DNA from: Oscillospiraceae bacterium | Lineage (GTDB): Bacteria > Bacillota_A > Clostridia > Oscillospirales > Oscillospiraceae | Length of the DNA stretch: 64,000 nt | Reading direction: 5' to 3' | NCBI GenBank assembly: GCA_017459865.1 | Contig: JAFUCD010000024.1 | Span: forward strand, 113,497-177,496 | Part shown: positions 48,522 through 56,043 of the stretch, one piece after another | Layout of the letters: the number at the start of each line of letters is the position of its first letter | How positions within the stretch are numbered: the first letter of the stretch is position 1 | The notes under the pieces: model-generated | Databases searched by the model: none | What the model was told of the DNA's origin: nothing | Seen by the model: the letters and a program-made list of their open reading frames with translations, nothing else | Position numbers and translations under genes: made by a program

Positions 48522-49892
48522 ATGAATTTTCGAGTTTTTCTTGCAGTCCTGTGCTGCAAGATCTCACGCTTTCTCATCCGGCTCGTCGGGCGCGGCGGCA
48601 CCGCCATGCCCGGCAGGATCGCGCTCCGGATCTGTCCGGACGTACTGGGCACGCTCACGCGCGGCGTCCGTACGATCTTCATCACGGGCACGAACGGCAA
48701 GACCACCAGCGCCCGCATGATCGAGCAGGCGTTCATCGATGAAAAGCGCAGCTATCTGGCGAACAAGTCCGGCGCGAACCTCATCTCCGGCATCACGGCG
48801 GAGTTTGCCATGAACAGCACGCTCTTCGGCCGCTGCAAAAAGGAGTTCGCCGTCATCGAGTGCGATGAGGCGGCGTCCAAAACGGTGCTGAAGTATCTCA
48901 AGCCCGAGGTCATCGTCGCGACGAACGTCTTCCGCGACCAGCTCGACCGCTACGGCGAGATCACGCATACGCTGAACAACATCATCGAGGGCGTCTCCCA
49001 TTCGCCGGATTCGCTTTTGTGCCTGAACGCGGATGATTCTCTCATCGCCTCGATCCCCGAGCATGTGCCGAACAAAACGGTCTTTTTCGGCATCAACGTG
49101 CCGCTGGAGGCGGGCGACACGCGCGAGCTCTCCGACGCGCCGCACTGCATCCATTGCAAGACCGAGTATATTTACGACTATCGCACCTACGGTCACCTCG
49201 GCGGCTTCCGCTGCCCCAACTGCGGCTATGCCCGCCCGGCGGTGCAGTATCCCGTCAAGGAGATCGCCTCGATGGATGCTGATTCCAGCAGCGTCGTCAT
49301 GGACCTGAACGGGCAGGAGCTCTTTTTGCACATCAATCTGCCCGCGGTCTACAATATCTATAACGCCGCCGGAGCGGCCTGCGCGCTTGACGCCTTCGGG
49401 TTCCAGCGCGCGACGATCGCCGGTGCGCTCGCGAGCTTCGACTGCGGCTTCGGGCGCATGGAGAAGTTCGATCTGGAGGGCACCCCGGGACGCATGATGC
49501 TCGTGAAGAACCCCGCGGGCTGCAATCAGGTCATGCGCTATCTCGCCGCGCTGCAGGATCCGGCGGAGTTCGTGGTCTGCCTGAACGACAATGACGCCGA
49601 CGGCACGGACATCTCGTGGATTTGGGATGCGGACTTTGAGCGGCTTGCCACGATGGAGGAACGTCTCACGCGCGTGCTGGTCTCCGGCATCCGTGCAGAG
49701 GACATGGCCCTGCGGCTGAAATACGCGGGCGTTCCGCCAGAGCGCATGGAGGTCATCCATGACTACGGCAGACTCATCGACGAGATGTGCCGCAGCGAGG
49801 ACCGCGTGTTCATCATGCCGACCTACACCGCGATGCTCGACCTGCGCAGCCAGCTGCAAAAACGCCTCGGCGGAAAGGAGTTCTGGGAATGA
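48522..49892 (+). CDS. murT: Lipid II isoglutaminyl synthase, MurT subunit
   Basis: A 456-residue Mur-ligase-like protein: P-loop FITGTNGKTTSARM, VIECDEAASKTVLKYL, ATNVFRDQLDRYGE, the MurT-specific zinc ribbon (CIHCKTEY and FRCPNCGYARP) and the C-terminal DUF1727 domain. With GatD it amidates the alpha-carboxyl of D-Glu in lipid II, using glutamine and ATP. Its stop overlaps the gatD start (ATGA), the standard arrangement for this pair. Amidated lipid II is needed for efficient cross-linking. Confidence 0.95.
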   Translation: MNFRVFLAVLCCKISRFLIRLVGRGGTAMPGRIALRICPDVLGTLTRGVRTIFITGTNGKTTSARMIEQAFIDEKRSYLANKSGANLISGITAEFAMNSTLFGRCKKEFAVIECDEAASKTVLKYLKPEVIVATNVFRDQLDRYGEITHTLNNIIEGVSHSPDSLLCLNADDSLIASIPEHVPNKTVFFGINVPLEAGDTRELSDAPHCIHCKTEYIYDYRTYGHLGGFRCPNCGYARPAVQYPVKEIASMDADSSSVVMDLNGQELFLHINLPAVYNIYNAAGAACALDAFGFQRATIAGALASFDCGFGRMEKFDLEGTPGRMMLVKNPAGCNQVMRYLAALQDPAEFVVCLNDNDADGTDISWIWDADFERLATMEERLTRVLVSGIRAEDMALRLKYAGVPPERMEVIHDYGRLIDEMCRSEDRVFIMPTYTAMLDLRSQLQKRLGGKEFWE

Positions 49893-50638
49893 GTGTGACC
49901 AAGCTGCAGATCTGCCATCTGTATCCCGATCTTCTGAATCTCTACGGCGACCGCGGGAATATCATCTGCATGACGCAGCGCCTTGCCTGGCGCGGTCTGG
50001 AGGCGGAGGTCACCGAGGTGCCCGTGGGCGCGACGGCGGACTTTACGACCTTCGACCTCATCTTCATCGGCGGCGGACAGGACTTCGAGCAGGAGGTGCT
50101 CCTGCCGGATCTGCGCGCGGGGAAGGACAGAGAACTCAAAGCCGCCATCGCCGACGGCAAGACTGTGCTCGCCATCTGCGGCGGGTATCAGATGCTCGGC
50201 AACTATTATAAGACTTGGGACGGGCAGCAATGTGATTTCATCGGCGCGATCGATCTCTATACCGTCGGCTCCAAGGAGCGCATGATCGGCAACTTCGCGT
50301 TTGCATGCGGCGAAGAATCCGGCGGCAGCACGGTCGTCGGCTTTGAAAACCACAGCGGAAAGACCTATCTCGGCGACGGCGTCAAGCCCCTCGGCAGGAT
50401 CCTCGCCGGCGGCGGCAACAACGGCTCCGACGGCACGGAGGGCGTGCGCCACCTGAACGTCTTCGGCACCTACAGCCACGGGCCCATCCTGCCGAAGAAC
50501 CCGGAGCTTTGCGATCACATCCTCGAGACCGCCTTCCGCCGGAAGGACGACAGCTTCCGCCTCCCGGAGCTCGACGATACCGTTGAGCGTGCTGCCCACG
50601 ACGCGGTGCTCAAGCGCGTGCTGGCAGCGAATGCATAG
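49889..50638 (+). CDS. gatD: Lipid II isoglutaminyl synthase, GatD subunit
   Basis: A 249-residue class-I-type glutamine amidotransferase of the CobB/CobQ group. The nucleophile is Cys97 in VLAICGGYQMLG; GGGQDFEQEVLLPDL precedes it, and a His lies in GTYSHGPILPKNP. It supplies ammonia from glutamine to MurT. The ATGA overlap with murT sets the start at 49889; the open frame upstream lies in murT and is not used. Confidence 0.95.
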   Translation: MSVTKLQICHLYPDLLNLYGDRGNIICMTQRLAWRGLEAEVTEVPVGATADFTTFDLIFIGGGQDFEQEVLLPDLRAGKDRELKAAIADGKTVLAICGGYQMLGNYYKTWDGQQCDFIGAIDLYTVGSKERMIGNFAFACGEESGGSTVVGFENHSGKTYLGDGVKPLGRILAGGGNNGSDGTEGVRHLNVFGTYSHGPILPKNPELCDHILETAFRRKDDSFRLPELDDTVERAAHDAVLKRVLAANA

Positions 50639-50660
50639 ATTTCAATATTCAAATGATGAA

Positions 50661-50694
50661 CAGCGGAGTTCGACACGATGTGTGAGCTCCGCTG
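50661..50694. terminator. Terminator after gatD
   Basis: CAGCGGAG (50661-50668) and CTCCGCTG (50687-50694) form an 8-bp stem with TTTCGGCTTATTTCTT after it and an A-rich stretch before it. It lies between convergent gatD and gluQ and can serve both. Confidence 0.65.
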
Positions 50695-50708
50695 TTTCGG
50701 CTTATTTC

Positions 50709-51647
50709 TTATTTGATATATGAAATGCTGTCGGGAACCGCGATCGGTTCGGTCGGTATCTTTGCCCAGTCAACCTCCGCGATCAGCTCCCGCGCCGTTA
50801 CGGGGGAAGCCGTGTCACGCAGTCCTGCGAGCTTTGCGAGAATGCCGGTCAGCTCCTCCGGCGTGTACCGCTCCCGAAACGCCTCCATGCTCAGATCGCC
50901 CGCGCGCTTGGAGAGTTTTCTGCCCTGGCTGTCCACAAGCAGCGGACAATGGCAATACTCCGGCGGCGTGCCGCCGAGGAGGCGGATGAGCGTGATCTGC
51001 TTTGCCGTGGAGCTTAAAAGATCCTGCGCCCGCACGACGCGCGTGACGCCCATCTCCATATCGTCGACCGATACCGCGAGCTGATAGGCGAACACACCGT
51101 CTGAGCGCCGGACAATGAAATCATCCGCGCCGGGGCGGAGCGTGTCTGTCTGCGCGCCGAAATGCCCGTCCGTCCATCGCACGGTCGTTTCCGGCACCCA
51201 GAGCTTCTTCGCCGCGGGACGTCCGGCGTCCGGCTTCGGATGCGTGCGGCAGGTGCAGCCGACGGGCTGTTCCTCGCCCGGATGCGGGGCGGAGGCCGCG
51301 AGCCGCTCCGCGCGCGAGCAGCGGCAGTCATAGATAAGCCCCTGCGCCTCCAGCGCCGAGAGCGCGGCGGCGTAACGCTCCGTGCGGTGTGACTGGGCAT
51401 ACGTCGTGTCGCCGGGCGTCCAGCCGACGTCCCAGTCCAGCCCGAGCCAGCGCAGGTCGTCCGCCATCAGGTCGGCGAATCTCGAAAAGCTCCGCGCGGG
51501 ATCCAGGTCCTCCAGGCGAAACAGCATCACGCCGCCCCGGCTGCGCACATCGAGCCACGCGAGCAGGCTAGACAGCAGGTTTCCCAGATGCAGCCGCCCA
51601 CTCGGACTCGGGGCAAAGCGCCCGACGACGCGCGTTTCAGATCTCAT
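50709..51647 (-). CDS. gluQ: Glutamyl-Q tRNA(Asp) synthetase
   Basis: A 312-residue truncated class I aminoacyl-tRNA synthetase (full GluRS is about 480). GRFAPSPSGRLHLGNLLSSLL is the HIGH-type signature, GRKLSKRAGDLS is the KMSKS-type one, and CRCSRAERL with CTCRTH forms the zinc site. It lacks the anticodon-binding domain, as expected of GluQRS, which attaches glutamate to queuosine in tRNA-Asp. The gene overlaps the barstar-like gene by 11 bp. Confidence 0.93.
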   Translation of the reverse strand: MRSETRVVGRFAPSPSGRLHLGNLLSSLLAWLDVRSRGGVMLFRLEDLDPARSFSRFADLMADDLRWLGLDWDVGWTPGDTTYAQSHRTERYAAALSALEAQGLIYDCRCSRAERLAASAPHPGEEQPVGCTCRTHPKPDAGRPAAKKLWVPETTVRWTDGHFGAQTDTLRPGADDFIVRRSDGVFAYQLAVSVDDMEMGVTRVVRAQDLLSSTAKQITLIRLLGGTPPEYCHCPLLVDSQGRKLSKRAGDLSMEAFRERYTPEELTGILAKLAGLRDTASPVTARELIAEVDWAKIPTEPIAVPDSISYIK

Positions 51648-51924
51648 CCTCGCCTCCGAGCAGCAGCACGGTCAGCGCCGGGTTTTCCTGTCCGGCGTCG
51701 GTCAGCACCTTCTGCAGCGTCGCCGCCTTTTCGCCAAGCGTCCGCGCGAGCGCGGGCCAGTCATAGATCGTCAGCGTCACGGGCGCCATCGGCTCCGTGA
51801 GCAGGTCGTACAGCGCGTCCAGATTCTGCCCGTACCACGCGGGAAAGCCCAGACCCTCGGAAAGCGCGGTGTGCAGCGCGTCGAGATCCGCGATCCGCGC
51901 GCCGTAGAGTGTGCAGCTTCTCAT
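51637..51924 (-). CDS. Barstar family RNase inhibitor
   Basis: A 95-residue protein with the barstar core: LDALHTALSEGLGFPAWYGQ, NLDALYDLLTEPMAPVTLTI and a C-terminal helix. The acidic helix after WYGQNLDA is where barstar contacts barnase. The gene starts three bases after the stop of a barnase-like gene, with its GGGAGG site inside that gene's end, so inhibitor and nuclease are co-expressed. Confidence 0.92.
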   Translation of the reverse strand: MRSCTLYGARIADLDALHTALSEGLGFPAWYGQNLDALYDLLTEPMAPVTLTIYDWPALARTLGEKAATLQKVLTDAGQENPALTVLLLGGEDEI

Positions 51925-51927
51925 CGT

Positions 51928-52467
51928 TTATGCCTCCCCGTACAGGAGCGTGAAGCTCTCGTAGTGATCATCCGTGTAGTATATAAGACCGTCGTTGGAA
52001 AAGACGATCCGCTTTGCCCCGCGGCTCGACGCGCCGAGAGTGTCGATGTCGCACTCGGTGTAGGTGCGCCCCGGCGCCTCGGGCAGCAGACCCTCGAAAT
52101 TGCCGAAGCGGCTGCCGCCGATGCATTTGCCCGGGGCGTAGGGCTCCAGCGAGCCGCCCGTCCAACCGAGCTTTTCCGCGTCGCGCTTGGTGATGAAGTT
52201 CGGCGGCAGATGTCCGTATTGATGGATGTACAGCGCGACGTCCTCTTTCGAGGTATAGCTGCCGTCCGGGTCGAGCGGCGTCTCCGCTGTCGCCTCGAGC
52301 GTATCCGGCTCCGGCGGCGCGCTGCTGTCGCTGTTCCCGGTCTGCACCGGGACGGTCGCGGTCGGCGCTCCGGCGTCCGAGCCGGTCCCGTTCGTGATCC
52401 AAAGCAGCGCGGCGATCAGCACCAGCGCCAGCAAGAGCGTCAGCACGCGTCCGAATGACTTTTTCAT
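51928..52467 (-). CDS. Barnase-like extracellular ribonuclease
   Basis: A 179-residue protein with an N-terminal signal or membrane anchor (residues 1-25), a Pro/Thr/Ser/Asp-rich linker (26-70) and a barnase domain (71-178): DVALYIHQYGHLPPNFITKR, APGKCIGGSRFGNFEGLLPE and IVFSNDGLIYYTDDHYESF. The catalytic residues align with barnase E73, R83, R87 and H102 as E138, R149, R153 and H168, with the R-R and R-H spacings (4 and 15) identical. It should be an active secreted or surface-tethered guanyl-specific RNase, kept harmless in the cytoplasm by the barstar encoded next to it. Confidence 0.92.
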   Translation of the reverse strand: MKKSFGRVLTLLLALVLIAALLWITNGTGSDAGAPTATVPVQTGNSDSSAPPEPDTLEATAETPLDPDGSYTSKEDVALYIHQYGHLPPNFITKRDAEKLGWTGGSLEPYAPGKCIGGSRFGNFEGLLPEAPGRTYTECDIDTLGASSRGAKRIVFSNDGLIYYTDDHYESFTLLYGEA

Positions 52468-52553
52468 GCGATCCCTTCTTTCCGGGAGATGTTGTCGCTA
52501 GTATAGCATTTTTGCCGCCGCGCGGCAAGATGCGGAAAACATGCAATTTTATG

Positions 52554-52583
52554 TTTACCTTTTCATAGGTTGTGTGATATAAT
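52554..52583 (+). promoter_or_regulatory. Promoter of ddl-murF
   Basis: TTTACC (52554-52559) and a perfect TATAAT (52578-52583) are separated by 18 bp, 56 bp before the ddl start, in an AT-rich stretch between divergent barnase and ddl genes. Confidence 0.55.
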
Positions 52584-52638
52584 TATATTTGTTTTATTTT
52601 TCGTTTGATTTTGTCGAACCAAAAGGAGCGATCCATAT

Positions 52639-53679
52639 ATGAAAATCGTGGTATTGTGCGGCGGACTCAGTCCGGAGCGTAACGTCTCGTTGTCCAGCGG
52701 CAAGAAGATCGCCGCGGCGCTCTCGGCGCGCGGGCATCAGGTCGTGCCGGTGGACATGTATCTCGGTCTGGAGGACTACGCCGGCGACATCCGCGGCATT
52801 TTCGATGCGCCGCCCGCGCTGGATTTTGACGCCATCTCCGAGGTCGCGCCGGATTTGGAGGCTGTGCGCGCCTCGCGCCGCTGGCAGAGCCCGAGCCAGT
52901 TCGGACTGCATGTGCTGGAGGTCTGCCAGATGGCGGACGTCGTGTTCATGGCGCTGCACGGGCGCATCGGTGAGGACGGACGCGTGCAGGCGACGTTCGA
53001 TATGCTCGGCATTCCCTATACCGGCAGCGGCTTTCTCGGCAGCGCGATCGCCATGGATAAGGACCTAACCAAGCGGCTCGTCGCGCCGGAGGGCGTGCGT
53101 ACGCCGAAATGGCAGCTCGTCGAGAGCGCGTCGCTGGACGTGGACGCGGTGTGCGCCGTGGCGACGTATCCCTGCGTCGTGAAGCCGGACGACTCCGGCA
53201 GCAGCATCGGCGTCGCGATCGCGCAGAACGAAGCGGAGCTGCGCGCCGCGCTTGCCGAGGCGGCGCGGGAGGGCAGCCGCATCCTGGTCGAGCAGTATGT
53301 CTCCGGGCGCGAGGTGCAGATCGGCATCCTCGGCGACAAGTGCCTGCCGAGCATCGAGATCATCCCCGCCGAGGGCTTTTATGATTATAAGAACAAATAT
53401 CAGCCGGGTGCGGCGAAGGAGATCACGCCGGCACCCGTCCCGCCGGAGGTCGAGCAGGAGCTCGCGCGGCAGGCGATGATCGTGTTTAAAACGCTCGGTC
53501 TGCGCGCCTATTCCCGCGCGGACTTCATCCTTGACGCGGAAGGGAAGCTCTGGTTCCTCGAGATCAACACGCTCCCCGGCATGACGCCCACCAGCCTGGT
53601 CCCGCAGGAGGCGGCGGTGGTCGGCATCGAATATGGCGCGCTGTGTGAAAAGATCATCGCGCTTTCTCTGGAGGCTTGA
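52639..53679 (+). CDS. ddl: D-alanine--D-alanine ligase
   Basis: A 346-residue ATP-grasp enzyme: VVLCGGLSPERNVSLSSG at the start, ALHGRIGEDGRVQATFDMLGIPYTGSG-type segment (about 110-130), CVVKPDDSGSSIGV, YVSGREVQIGIL and FLEINTLPGMTPTSLVPQEA. It makes D-Ala-D-Ala for peptidoglycan. A second residue choice such as D-Lac in vancomycin-resistant enzymes cannot be excluded from motifs alone. murF follows four bases after the stop. Confidence 0.9.
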   Translation: MKIVVLCGGLSPERNVSLSSGKKIAAALSARGHQVVPVDMYLGLEDYAGDIRGIFDAPPALDFDAISEVAPDLEAVRASRRWQSPSQFGLHVLEVCQMADVVFMALHGRIGEDGRVQATFDMLGIPYTGSGFLGSAIAMDKDLTKRLVAPEGVRTPKWQLVESASLDVDAVCAVATYPCVVKPDDSGSSIGVAIAQNEAELRAALAEAAREGSRILVEQYVSGREVQIGILGDKCLPSIEIIPAEGFYDYKNKYQPGAAKEITPAPVPPEVEQELARQAMIVFKTLGLRAYSRADFILDAEGKLWFLEINTLPGMTPTSLVPQEAAVVGIEYGALCEKIIALSLEA

Positions 53680-53683
53680 GATC

Positions 53684-55039
53684 ATGACAGGCTATACGGT
53701 TTCGGATGTTGCCGCCGTCACGGGCGGCGTGCTCCATGGCGACGGCGCCGCCGCGGTCACGGGCGTCGTGATCGACAGCCGCCGCGCCGGACGGGGCAGT
53801 CTTTTCGCCGCGCTCCCGGGGGAGCGGGTCGATGGGCACGACTATATCGGCAAGGCGTTCGACCTCGGCGCGAGCTGCGCGCTGGCGCTGCGTGTCCCGG
53901 CGGGGGAGACCCGCCCGGTGATCGTCGTCCCGGATGTTGCATCGGCGCTGGAGACGCTCACGGCGGACTATCGCAGCCGACTCGACATTCCCGTGATCGG
54001 CGTCACCGGCAGCGTCGGCAAGACGACGGCCAAGGAGATGACCGCCGCGGTGCTCTCCGAGCGCTGGCAGGTCCTGAAGACGGAGAAGAATTTCAACAAT
54101 CAGCTCGGCGTGCCGCTCACGCTCGCGCGCATTGAGCCGCACCACCGCGCCGCCGTGGTCGAGATGGGCATCTCCCATTTCGGCGACATGGAGCCGCTGG
54201 CGAAAATGGCGCGCCCGACCGTCATGCTCTTTACGAACATCGGCCGCGCGCATCTGGAGTATCTCGGCGACCGCGAAGGCGTGCTGCGCGAGAAGACCTC
54301 GGTGCTGCAATGGATGGACGACGACGCGCTCGTGATCTGCAACGGCGATGATGATCTGCTGCGCACGCTCGACTGCAGACAGTGTAAGCTCAGCTTCGGG
54401 CTCGGCGAGAACTGCGACGTCCGCGCCGAGAACGTGCGCGACTACGGGCTCGCGGGGTCTGAATGCACGATCGTGTACGGCGACCGCCGCTTCGATGTGC
54501 GCATCCCGGCTTACGGCGCGCACATGGTCTATGCCGCGCTGGAGGGCGCCGCGATCGGCATCGCGTTCGACTTCTCCGACGAGGAGATCCGCGCCGGGAT
54601 CGCGAATTATGTGCCCGTGGACGGGCGCGCCGGCATCGTGCAGACGGGGATGCTCACGGTCGTGAACGACTGCTACAACGCCAACCCCGACTCCACCGCC
54701 GCCGCGCTGCGCTCGCTGATGTGCACGCAGGGCGCGCGCAAGGTCGCCATCCTCGGCGACATGGGCGAGCTCGGTGAGGACGGTCCCAGACTCCACCGCG
54801 AGACCGGACACATCGCCGCCGAGACCAGGGTCGATCTGCTGCTCTGCTGCGGTTCGCTCGCGCGAGAGATCGCCGCGGGCGCGCAGGAAGCAGGCCTGGA
54901 GGGGGTGCGCCACTATGACCATATGGAGGATCTGCTCGCCGCGCTGCCCGCGCTCATGCAGCCGGAGGACTGCGTACTCGTCAAGGCGTCACACTATATG
55001 GCGTTTGAAAACGTCGTCGCCGCGCTGGAAAAGCTCTGA
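53684..55039 (+). CDS. murF: UDP-MurNAc-tripeptide--D-alanyl-D-alanine ligase
   Basis: A 451-residue Mur ligase: N-terminal VIDSRRAGRGSLFAALPGER, P-loop VIGVTGSVGKTTAKEM, NFNNQLGVPLTLARI, FTNIGRAHLEYLG and VVNDCYNANPDSTAAAL. It adds D-Ala-D-Ala, made by the adjacent Ddl, to the muropeptide. The start at 53684 follows GGAGG inside the end of ddl. Ends before a perfect bidirectional terminator. Confidence 0.95.
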   Translation: MTGYTVSDVAAVTGGVLHGDGAAAVTGVVIDSRRAGRGSLFAALPGERVDGHDYIGKAFDLGASCALALRVPAGETRPVIVVPDVASALETLTADYRSRLDIPVIGVTGSVGKTTAKEMTAAVLSERWQVLKTEKNFNNQLGVPLTLARIEPHHRAAVVEMGISHFGDMEPLAKMARPTVMLFTNIGRAHLEYLGDREGVLREKTSVLQWMDDDALVICNGDDDLLRTLDCRQCKLSFGLGENCDVRAENVRDYGLAGSECTIVYGDRRFDVRIPAYGAHMVYAALEGAAIGIAFDFSDEEIRAGIANYVPVDGRAGIVQTGMLTVVNDCYNANPDSTAAALRSLMCTQGARKVAILGDMGELGEDGPRLHRETGHIAAETRVDLLLCCGSLAREIAAGAQEAGLEGVRHYDHMEDLLAALPALMQPEDCVLVKASHYMAFENVVAALEKL

Positions 55040-55043
55040 ATGT

Positions 55044-55076
55044 AAAAACACCGGATCGGGGAAATCCGGTGTTTTT
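55044..55076. terminator. Bidirectional terminator between murF and bofA
   Basis: A 13-bp perfect stem, AAAAACACCGGAT (55044-55056) with ATCCGGTGTTTTT (55064-55076), giving A-run and T-run on either side. It serves the two convergent genes. Confidence 0.88.
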
Positions 55077-55078
55077 GA

Positions 55079-55360
55079 TCAAAAGAAATACTTCAACAGC
55101 ACCAATAGTATCAGCCCCGGATAGCCGAACACGCCGACAACCAGCGCGTTGACCCAATTGAAGCCGAGCGAAAGACCGATCGGCGCGCCGATCCGGTTGA
55201 GCAGAAACAGGGATATGTAGCCGATGCCGGTGTTGCAGGCGAGCTTGAACAGCAGCTTGATCGGCTTCTTGAAGAGCTTGATGAGCAGCCACACGGCGAA
55301 GATGCCGCCGACGATGAGCACGGAGTGCGAGAAGATCAATTCCAGAATGCTTGCTTCCAT
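55079..55360 (-). CDS. BofA family protein (pro-sigma-K processing inhibitor type)
   Basis: A 93-residue membrane protein with three hydrophobic segments: SVLIVGGIFAVWLLIKLFKK, GIGYISLFLLNRIG and GVFGYPGLILLVLLKYFF. It matches the BofA family, whose B. subtilis member inhibits SpoIVFB-dependent activation of sigma-K during sporulation. Its partner upstream is a DUF2508 gene, as in the B. subtilis recR-yaaL-bofA order, which supports the call. It suggests a spore-forming ancestry. Confidence 0.88.
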   Translation of the reverse strand: MEASILELIFSHSVLIVGGIFAVWLLIKLFKKPIKLLFKLACNTGIGYISLFLLNRIGAPIGLSLGFNWVNALVVGVFGYPGLILLVLLKYFF

Positions 55361-55374
55361 AGTGTTTATCCCTT

Positions 55375-55599
55375 TCAGTTCGTTTGTCCCGGCAGCGCGC
55401 GCAGCGCGTGTACGGCACAGCTGTATTTCGCCCTGAGGGCGTTGATCTCATAAATGGTGGCGTCGAGCTGCATCGGGTCGTCCAGCTCGTTGAAGCGCCG
55501 ATAGCTCTGCTCCAGATCGCGGCGGATCGCGCGCAGCTCGCTCTGCATGCGCCGGTGCTCAGCGCGCAGATGGCGGCGCTCTTTTCGCTTCGTTGCCAT
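55375..55599 (-). CDS. DUF2508 (YaaL-like) protein
   Basis: A 74-residue basic helical protein: RRMQSELRAIRRDLEQSYRR, FNELDDPMQLDATIYEINAL, RAKYSCAVHALRAL. This is the DUF2508/YaaL pattern. It precedes bofA by 14 bp. GGGAGG before ATG 55599 fixes the start; an in-frame upstream ATG lacks a ribosome site. Confidence 0.85.
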   Translation of the reverse strand: MATKRKERRHLRAEHRRMQSELRAIRRDLEQSYRRFNELDDPMQLDATIYEINALRAKYSCAVHALRALPGQTN

Positions 55600-55769
55600 A
55601 GTCAGAAAAGCCTCCCGGTCTTTTCTGTACATTGTATGCCGAAATGCGAATTTTTAAACCGGCGAATATTTCCGCGCATACCGCGTGTGCCGCCGGACCA
55701 TACTGATCGCGGAAGAACTCCGACGCACAACGCGCGCACATTGCCGCTTTTTGACCCGGAGCCCGGCGG

Positions 55770-55955
55770 GGACAAGCCCGACGGTGCGATGCGGTCTGAA
55801 CACCTCTTAACCGGCAGAGGACGCTGCGCTTTGTGCGGAAAGTGACGCGGCGCAGGCTCAGCGGCTTTCTGTTCGGGGCGCTTCAAGTCCCGAACCGACC
55901 GCGAATGCGCTTTGGGGCGACTTTGAGAGCCGTATGATCTGCGGCTCTCTTTTTG
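55770..55955 (+). other. Gene-free interval with a row of hairpins ending in a terminator
   Basis: The 444 bp between yaaL and the topoisomerase gene hold no convincing ORF. The right part can form consecutive stems on the plus strand: CCTCT/AGAGG (near 55802), CTGCGC/GCGCAG (55826-55855), TTCGGG/CCCGAA (about 55873-55894) and a strong terminator GAGAGCCG (55925-55932)/CGGCTCTC (55942-55949) with five or more T residues. This is what an independent structured small RNA would look like, but no known RNA family (SRP, 6S, tmRNA, RNase P) was recognised. Confidence 0.35.
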
Positions 55956-56043
55956 CTTGCAATTTTATGTAAAGTAGGATATACTAAATCAGTTAATGAC
56001 CCGCATGCGGGAACACCACATCTTGTGATTTGAGGTATTTACT

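Noticed and set aside
55860..55900. tRNA gene suggested by a TTCAAGTCC string
   Set aside because: The string resembles a T-loop, but no acceptor stem, D arm or anticodon arm fits around it; it lies in a TTCGGG/CCCGAA hairpin.
55600..56043. Signal recognition particle RNA, expected near yaaL/bofA-type genes
   Set aside because: The conserved GGTCCGGAAGGAAGCAGC-type apical loop is absent on both strands.
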